DNA from: Thiothrix sp.
GTDB lineage: Bacteria > Pseudomonadota > Gammaproteobacteria > Thiotrichales > Thiotrichaceae
Length of the DNA stretch: 11,033 nucleotides
Direction: 5' to 3'
Assembly: GCA_011375245.1 (NCBI GenBank)
Contig: DRMA01000001.1
Location: 1 to 11,033 of the forward strand
The notes beneath the pieces are model-generated. The model made no database searches. It had not been told where the DNA came from and saw only the letters and a program-made list of their open reading frames with translations. This document shows, piece after piece, positions 7,478 to 11,033 of this stretch (the stretch's first letter is position 1; every line of letters begins with the position of its first letter). Position numbers and translations under genes: made by a program.

Positions 7478-9294
7478 TGCGTTGTCCCCAAATAGCTAAA
7501 CTGTGGCTGTTGACCATGTTGTAGATTATCAGGACGAGCATCGAGAACTCTAAGAGCTTGAGCCATCACCCTAGAAAACACAGGTGCTGCTGCTTTGCCG
7601 CCAACAGCGTCTAACTTTGGTTCATCAAGCATTACTGCCACTACCACTTTAGGATTAGTTACAGGGGCAAGACCGATAAAACTAACAATACGTTTATCTT
7701 TACGATACTTTTTATTAATCACTTTATAGGCTGTGCCTGTTTTTCCCGCAACGCGATAACCATCAACCTTAGCCCTCCCCCCCGTTCCATCTTTACTCAC
7801 TACAGTTTCTAACATGTGCAAAATAGCATTTGCATTCTTCTGTGACAAAACATGCTGTCCTTCTGGTTTTTTACTTCGTTTTAATATAGTAACGGGGTAC
7901 AAATACCCACCTGTAGCAAAAATAGTATAAGCATGTGCCATTTGTAACAAACTAATACCAATACCATAACCATAACCGTGCGATGCCTGATCAACAGGCT
8001 GCCATGCATCATAGTGCAATAATGACCCTGCTGTTTCGTTAGCAAAACCAGACTCAGCAACTCGTCCAAAACCAATACGACTTAAAAACATCCAGTGATC
8101 TCGTTTTGATATTTTTAATGCCACTTTACTTGCACCAACATTACTTGATTTTGCAAGAATTTTTGCCAGTGAAATATTCCCCATATCACGTGGATCACGA
8201 ACTTTATATTCACCAAAAACCATAAAACCAGGCGAAGTATTAATATAAGAATTTGCTCGCAACACGCCTGAGTCCAATGCCGCAGCAATGGTAAAAGGCT
8301 TAATGGTTGACCCCAGTTCTAAGGCATCGGTAACAGCACGATTTCTATAGCTCCATGCTTTCAAACTACGACGATTATTGGGGTTAAAAGCTGGCATATT
8401 TGCCATTGCCAAAATTTCGCCTGTGTAAGCATCCAGTACAACAACAGCGCCTGCTTGGGCTTGTAAACGATAGACTTGTTTTTTAAGTTCTTTATACGCA
8501 ACGTATTGAATACGGCGATCAATAGAAAGCTGAACATCTTTACCTGGAATCATTCTTTCAAGCTGCTCAACATCCTCAAGCACACGACCACGTCTATCAC
8601 GCACAACCCGTTTTTTACCCGCTTTTCCCGCTAATGGTTTATTCATAAAGCGCTCAATACCTTCGGTTCCATTACCATCAATATTGGTAAATCCCACCAC
8701 ATGAGCGAATGTTTCTGATGCTGGATAAAAACGGCGGTACTCTTGATCAGAACGAAGCGTTGGCAACACATCAAGCCCCATCACTCGCTCAGCTATTTCT
8801 GGTTCAATATGACGTGCTAGATACATAAAACGCTTAGTACGATAACGTTTCAGTTTGTTAACCAGCTCACTTTTTGTCATACCCAGCTCTTTGGCTAATG
8901 TCCCCAGAGCTTCTTCAAAATCAAGATAATTCGCTTCAGCAAGTAATGCTTTTGCGCGATCAGAATAGTCACGATCATACTCAATTTTAAGCTCATCACG
9001 TCGTGCAAATATTTTTCGGGGGTCACAGGTAACGGTTGCTACTGGGGAACTAACTGCCAAAGGTTCATTGTTACGATCAAGAATCATGCCACGATAAGCG
9101 GGAACAGTAACTTCACGTACTTGACGTTTACTGGATTTTTCTTTTAACCAATCCTGTTGAAATACTTCTAGCCAAGTAGCACGCGTCAGTAAAAGACCAA
9201 AACCCAGCATAAGGAATAACATCAATGTTGAGCGACGACCATGCTTAACTAAAGGGGTTTTTCTTTTTCGTCGTTGTGTTGGCTTTTTTTTCAC
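7474..9294 (-). CDS. ftsI: FtsI (PBP3), septal peptidoglycan transpeptidase
   Basis: Class B penicillin-binding protein, anchored in the inner membrane with its catalytic domain in the periplasm; it cross-links new septal glycan made by FtsW. The 606 residues (E. coli 588) start with a basic cytoplasmic tail (1-22), then one membrane anchor (about 23-39). The pedestal region carries RGMILDRNNEPLA (68-80), and the transpeptidase domain has the three active-site motifs: STIK (329-332, nucleophile Ser329), SSN (383-385) and KTG (518-520). The start is GTG at 9294: an in-frame TGA lies directly before it, and the first internal ATG (residue 25) would remove the cytoplasmic tail and part of the anchor. 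The start overlaps the ftsL stop (GTGA), and no strong Shine-Dalgarno is evident, so coupling is likely. Codons 2-4 are a run of eight A. Confidence 0.98.
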   Translation of the reverse strand: MKKKPTQRRKRKTPLVKHGRRSTLMLFLMLGFGLLLTRATWLEVFQQDWLKEKSSKRQVREVTVPAYRGMILDRNNEPLAVSSPVATVTCDPRKIFARRDELKIEYDRDYSDRAKALLAEANYLDFEEALGTLAKELGMTKSELVNKLKRYRTKRFMYLARHIEPEIAERVMGLDVLPTLRSDQEYRRFYPASETFAHVVGFTNIDGNGTEGIERFMNKPLAGKAGKKRVVRDRRGRVLEDVEQLERMIPGKDVQLSIDRRIQYVAYKELKKQVYRLQAQAGAVVVLDAYTGEILAMANMPAFNPNNRRSLKAWSYRNRAVTDALELGSTIKPFTIAAALDSGVLRANSYINTSPGFMVFGEYKVRDPRDMGNISLAKILAKSSNVGASKVALKISKRDHWMFLSRIGFGRVAESGFANETAGSLLHYDAWQPVDQASHGYGYGIGISLLQMAHAYTIFATGGYLYPVTILKRSKKPEGQHVLSQKNANAILHMLETVVSKDGTGGRAKVDGYRVAGKTGTAYKVINKKYRKDKRIVSFIGLAPVTNPKVVVAVMLDEPKLDAVGGKAAAPVFSRVMAQALRVLDARPDNLQHGQQPQFSYLGTTQ

Positions 9295-9563
9295 TCAACT
9301 ATTACTCGTATTTTATTGTGTTTGGGAATGATCATATTCAGCTCTTGCTTCGCTCTACGCTCCACAACAACTTGATTAAATAAGGTACCTTCTTCTAATT
9401 TTAAACGACTCCATTGTGCTATTAACCGATTGTGTTCCTTTTCTAAAGATTGTAGGTCACCATAAAGAGTACGTGCTTCATGACGATTCATCACCACCTT
9501 AATTGCAACAAAAATAACCGCAACATATAAAAGTAGTAACAACGGTAACTGCCATGTTTTCAT
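9291..9563 (-). CDS. ftsL: FtsL, bitopic divisome protein of the FtsQLB complex
   Basis: Small inner-membrane protein that pairs with FtsB through a periplasmic coiled coil and, with FtsQ, activates FtsWI at the septum. The 90 residues have a very short cytoplasmic N-terminus, one hydrophobic span (about 5-24), then a heptad-like, charged helix (about 29-70) ending in a short basic region. This matches the family plan; E. coli FtsL is somewhat longer (121) because of a longer cytoplasmic tail. FtsL sequences are poorly conserved, so the call rests on topology, size and its place between rsmH and ftsI. The ATG overlaps the rsmH stop (ATGA), with GGGGAG (9572-9577) 8 bases upstream. The shortened cytoplasmic tail leaves few residues for the interaction with FtsW described for longer FtsL proteins. 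Confidence 0.92.
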   Translation of the reverse strand: MKTWQLPLLLLLYVAVIFVAIKVVMNRHEARTLYGDLQSLEKEHNRLIAQWSRLKLEEGTLFNQVVVERRAKQELNMIIPKHNKIRVIVE

Positions 9564-10507
9564 CCAATTCGCTCCCCAATGCGCATAATAGCACTGCGTG
9601 AACGTTGGTTTTTCACAATTTCCTCAGTACTCGGTTTCAGTGCTTTACCAATTGCTTTCATCTTTATTTGATAATGATCACTCATTACGGGTAGGCCTCG
9701 GGGTAATTTAGGACCACGCTTTTGTAATTGTAAAAAGCGTTTGACAATTCTATCTTCAAGCGAGTGAAAACTAATCACTACAAAACGCCCCTTAATACAT
9801 AAATGCTCTAATGACGCTTGCAAACAATCCTGCAAATCATCAAGTTCCTTATTAACAACAATACGAATTGCTTGAAAACTACGTGTTGCAGGGTTTTTTC
9901 CTGGCTCGTGTTTTGGTACAACAAGTGCTATTAGGTTTGCTAACTGTGTTGTTGTTTCAATAGGTTTTTCAGCCCTTACTTCAACTATTTTTCGCGCTAT
10001 GCGCCGTGAAAAACGTTCTTCGCCATATTGCCAAAGTGCTGCAGCAATATCCTTTTCACTCGTACTATTGATCCATTTAGCAGCACTTATACCTGCTTCT
10101 GGATTCATGCGCATATCTAGTGCGCCTTCACGCATGAAGCTAAAGCCTCGTTCAGCATTATCAAGTTGGGGAGATGAAACACCTAAATCAAGTAATAGCC
10201 CATCTGCTCCAGTCTCTATACCTGCTGCTGCTAATGCATCAGCAAAATGACTAAACGAACCCTGCCAAACAAACACTCTTGTATCACTTTTATAAGCCTC
10301 TTGAGCATTTGCAATCGCTTCTGGGTCTTTATCAATAACAATTAGCTTACCTTGTTGACCTAAACGCGCTAAAATTTTTTCACTGTGTCCACCACGACCG
10401 TAGGTACCATCTATATAACAACCATCAGCACGAATAGATAAGGCATCAACCGCCTCATTAAGCAATACTGTTTGGTGACAGAATTCGTTGGTTACTGTAT
10501 CGCGCAT
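9560..10507 (-). CDS. rsmH: RsmH (MraW), 16S rRNA (cytosine-1402-N4) methyltransferase
   Basis: SAM-dependent methyltransferase that modifies the N4 of C1402 in the ribosomal decoding centre. It is not a wall enzyme, but it is fixed in the dcw cluster in most bacteria. The 315 residues (E. coli 313) carry the SAM loop DGTYGRGGHS (33-42), the acidic strand end IDKDPEA (58-64), DLGVSSPQLD (107-116), RGFSF (120-124), DMRM (131-134), NPATRSFQAIRI (205-216), SFHSLEDR (246-253) and a C-terminal RSRSA (302-306). All the hallmark motifs are present. The ATG comes 4 bases after the mraZ stop. The only AGG lies about 15 bases upstream (10523-10525), too far for a normal Shine-Dalgarno, so re-initiation after mraZ is the likely mode of translation. 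Confidence 0.99.
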   Translation of the reverse strand: MRDTVTNEFCHQTVLLNEAVDALSIRADGCYIDGTYGRGGHSEKILARLGQQGKLIVIDKDPEAIANAQEAYKSDTRVFVWQGSFSHFADALAAAGIETGADGLLLDLGVSSPQLDNAERGFSFMREGALDMRMNPEAGISAAKWINSTSEKDIAAALWQYGEERFSRRIARKIVEVRAEKPIETTTQLANLIALVVPKHEPGKNPATRSFQAIRIVVNKELDDLQDCLQASLEHLCIKGRFVVISFHSLEDRIVKRFLQLQKRGPKLPRGLPVMSDHYQIKMKAIGKALKPSTEEIVKNQRSRSAIMRIGERIG

Positions 10508-10511
10508 TCTA

Positions 10512-10970
10512 TTAAATTGATACCTGACTTAGCGCATCGTCTATCTCCATATCATCAGATTGAGCCTCTGTAATCCACGCATCACGTTCTGTTTGCCATG
10601 TATCAGCATTCCAAAGCTCAAACTTGTTCAACTGACCTACTAAAACGACTTTTTTCTCCAATCCTGCATATTCACGTAACGGAGCTGCAATACGGATACG
10701 TCCTTGACTATCTAGTTCACACTCGGAAGCATGTCCAAGTAACAAACGCTGTACATTCCTTGATCTTCGATTCATATTACTCAGCTTCATTAACTGTTCT
10801 TCGATGTTGATCCAGTCCTGCATAGGGTAAATTAATAGGCAATGATCAGTGTGATCAACAGTAACGATAATTTGACGGTTTGAAGCATCAATAATGCTAT
10901 TGCGATAACGCGACGGTATTGCAAGTCGCCCTTTTGTATCAACACTCAGATTTGTAATGCCTCTAAACAT
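10512..10970 (-). CDS. mraZ: MraZ, transcriptional regulator of the dcw cluster
   Basis: DNA-binding protein with tandem AbrB-like (SpoVT-AbrB) half-domains; in E. coli it forms a ring and represses its own operon by binding repeated TGGG sites upstream of mraZ. The 152 residues equal the E. coli length. Each half carries the signature: DTKGRLAIPSRYR (11-23) and DSQGRIRIAAPLR (87-99). RLLLGHASECELD (about 75-87) and VGQLNKFELW (111-120) are strongly conserved with E. coli. The C-terminus is acidic (about 136-145). The ATG at 10970 gives the standard MFRG N-terminus; no clear Shine-Dalgarno precedes it, since the coding strand reads GGTTAGCCG just upstream. As first gene of the cluster it probably controls everything downstream in this window. 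Confidence 0.98.
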   Translation of the reverse strand: MFRGITNLSVDTKGRLAIPSRYRNSIIDASNRQIIVTVDHTDHCLLIYPMQDWINIEEQLMKLSNMNRRSRNVQRLLLGHASECELDSQGRIRIAAPLREYAGLEKKVVLVGQLNKFELWNADTWQTERDAWITEAQSDDMEIDDALSQVSI

Positions 10971-11033
10971 CGGCTAACCAATTGAATAGCTTATGATTAA
11001 AAGAGAATTTAGGGAGACTAAACCACTTTCCCC
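10971..11033 (-). promoter_or_regulatory. Leader of the dcw operon with a possible partial MraZ operator
   Basis: These 63 bases lie upstream of mraZ and are cut by the window edge. The coding strand begins GGGGAAAGTGG (11023-11033), then passes into AT-rich sequence towards the start codon. MraZ is known from E. coli to bind TGGG-type direct repeats with a 10-base period near the mra promoter. The GGGG run and the GTGG here would fit that period if the two bases just outside the window read TG on the coding strand. I see no convincing -10/-35 pair; TAAGCT and TTTAGT are weak candidates at best. The main promoter may be outside the window. Confidence 0.35.

Noticed and set aside
7881..8075. 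Second minus-strand frame inside ftsI
   Set aside because: Out-of-frame overlap with the conserved transpeptidase domain; no credible start site or motif.
9999..10250. Plus-strand open frame opposite rsmH
   Set aside because: Mirrors conserved RsmH codons; no independent support.
1..11033. Mobile elements, CRISPR arrays, tRNA genes or a novel accessory system
   Set aside because: The whole window is occupied by one conserved core operon; no inverted repeats with transposase, spaced direct repeats, or RNA gene signatures were seen.
10971..11033. A sigma-70 promoter with TTTAGT and TAATCA or TAAGCT
   Set aside because: Both hexamers match the consensus poorly and alternative spacings are equally good, so no specific promoter is called.

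Overview
The window holds the upstream ten genes of a classical division and cell wall (dcw) cluster. All lie on the minus strand and are transcribed from high to low coordinates: mraZ, rsmH (mraW), ftsL, ftsI, murE, murF, mraY, murD, ftsW and a truncated murG. Gene content and order are those known from Escherichia coli and other gammaproteobacteria. MraZ, RsmH, MraY and FtsI are close to their gammaproteobacterial counterparts in length and motifs. MurE carries the DNPR signature of meso-diaminopimelate-adding enzymes. The sequence is AT-leaning, with frequent AAA, TTA and ATT codons. I infer a moderately low-GC, Gram-negative gammaproteobacterium; the genus cannot be fixed from this window.

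Layout from the 5' end of the operon: 10971-11033 is what remains of the leader upstream of mraZ, and it includes a GGGG/GTGG arrangement that may be part of an MraZ operator cut by the window edge. The mraZ regulator (10512-10970) and the 16S rRNA methyltransferase rsmH (9560-10507) come first. The divisome genes ftsL and ftsI follow (9291-9563 and 7474-9294). Next are four cytoplasmic or membrane precursor genes: murE, murF, mraY and murD (2104-7477). The septal glycosyltransferase ftsW (806-2104) and the start of murG (1-813) close the window. murC, ddl, ftsQ, ftsA and ftsZ would be expected beyond coordinate 1, but this is not visible.

The genes work as one pathway. MurD, MurE and MurF extend UDP-MurNAc-L-Ala to the pentapeptide, MraY moves it to undecaprenyl phosphate as lipid I, and MurG adds GlcNAc to make lipid II. 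FtsW polymerises lipid II, FtsI cross-links it at the septum, and FtsL belongs to the FtsQLB activator that licenses FtsWI. Packing is extreme: junctions range from an 8-base overlap to a 4-base gap, with no room for an internal terminator. This points to a single transcript with translational coupling.

I found no undescribed system. The region is an ordinary core chromosomal operon. The points worth a second look are modest: a strongly basic, Lys/Arg-rich C-terminal tail on FtsW with coding homopolymer runs, a TTG start for murD and a GTG start for ftsI, and the possible MraZ operator at the right edge.
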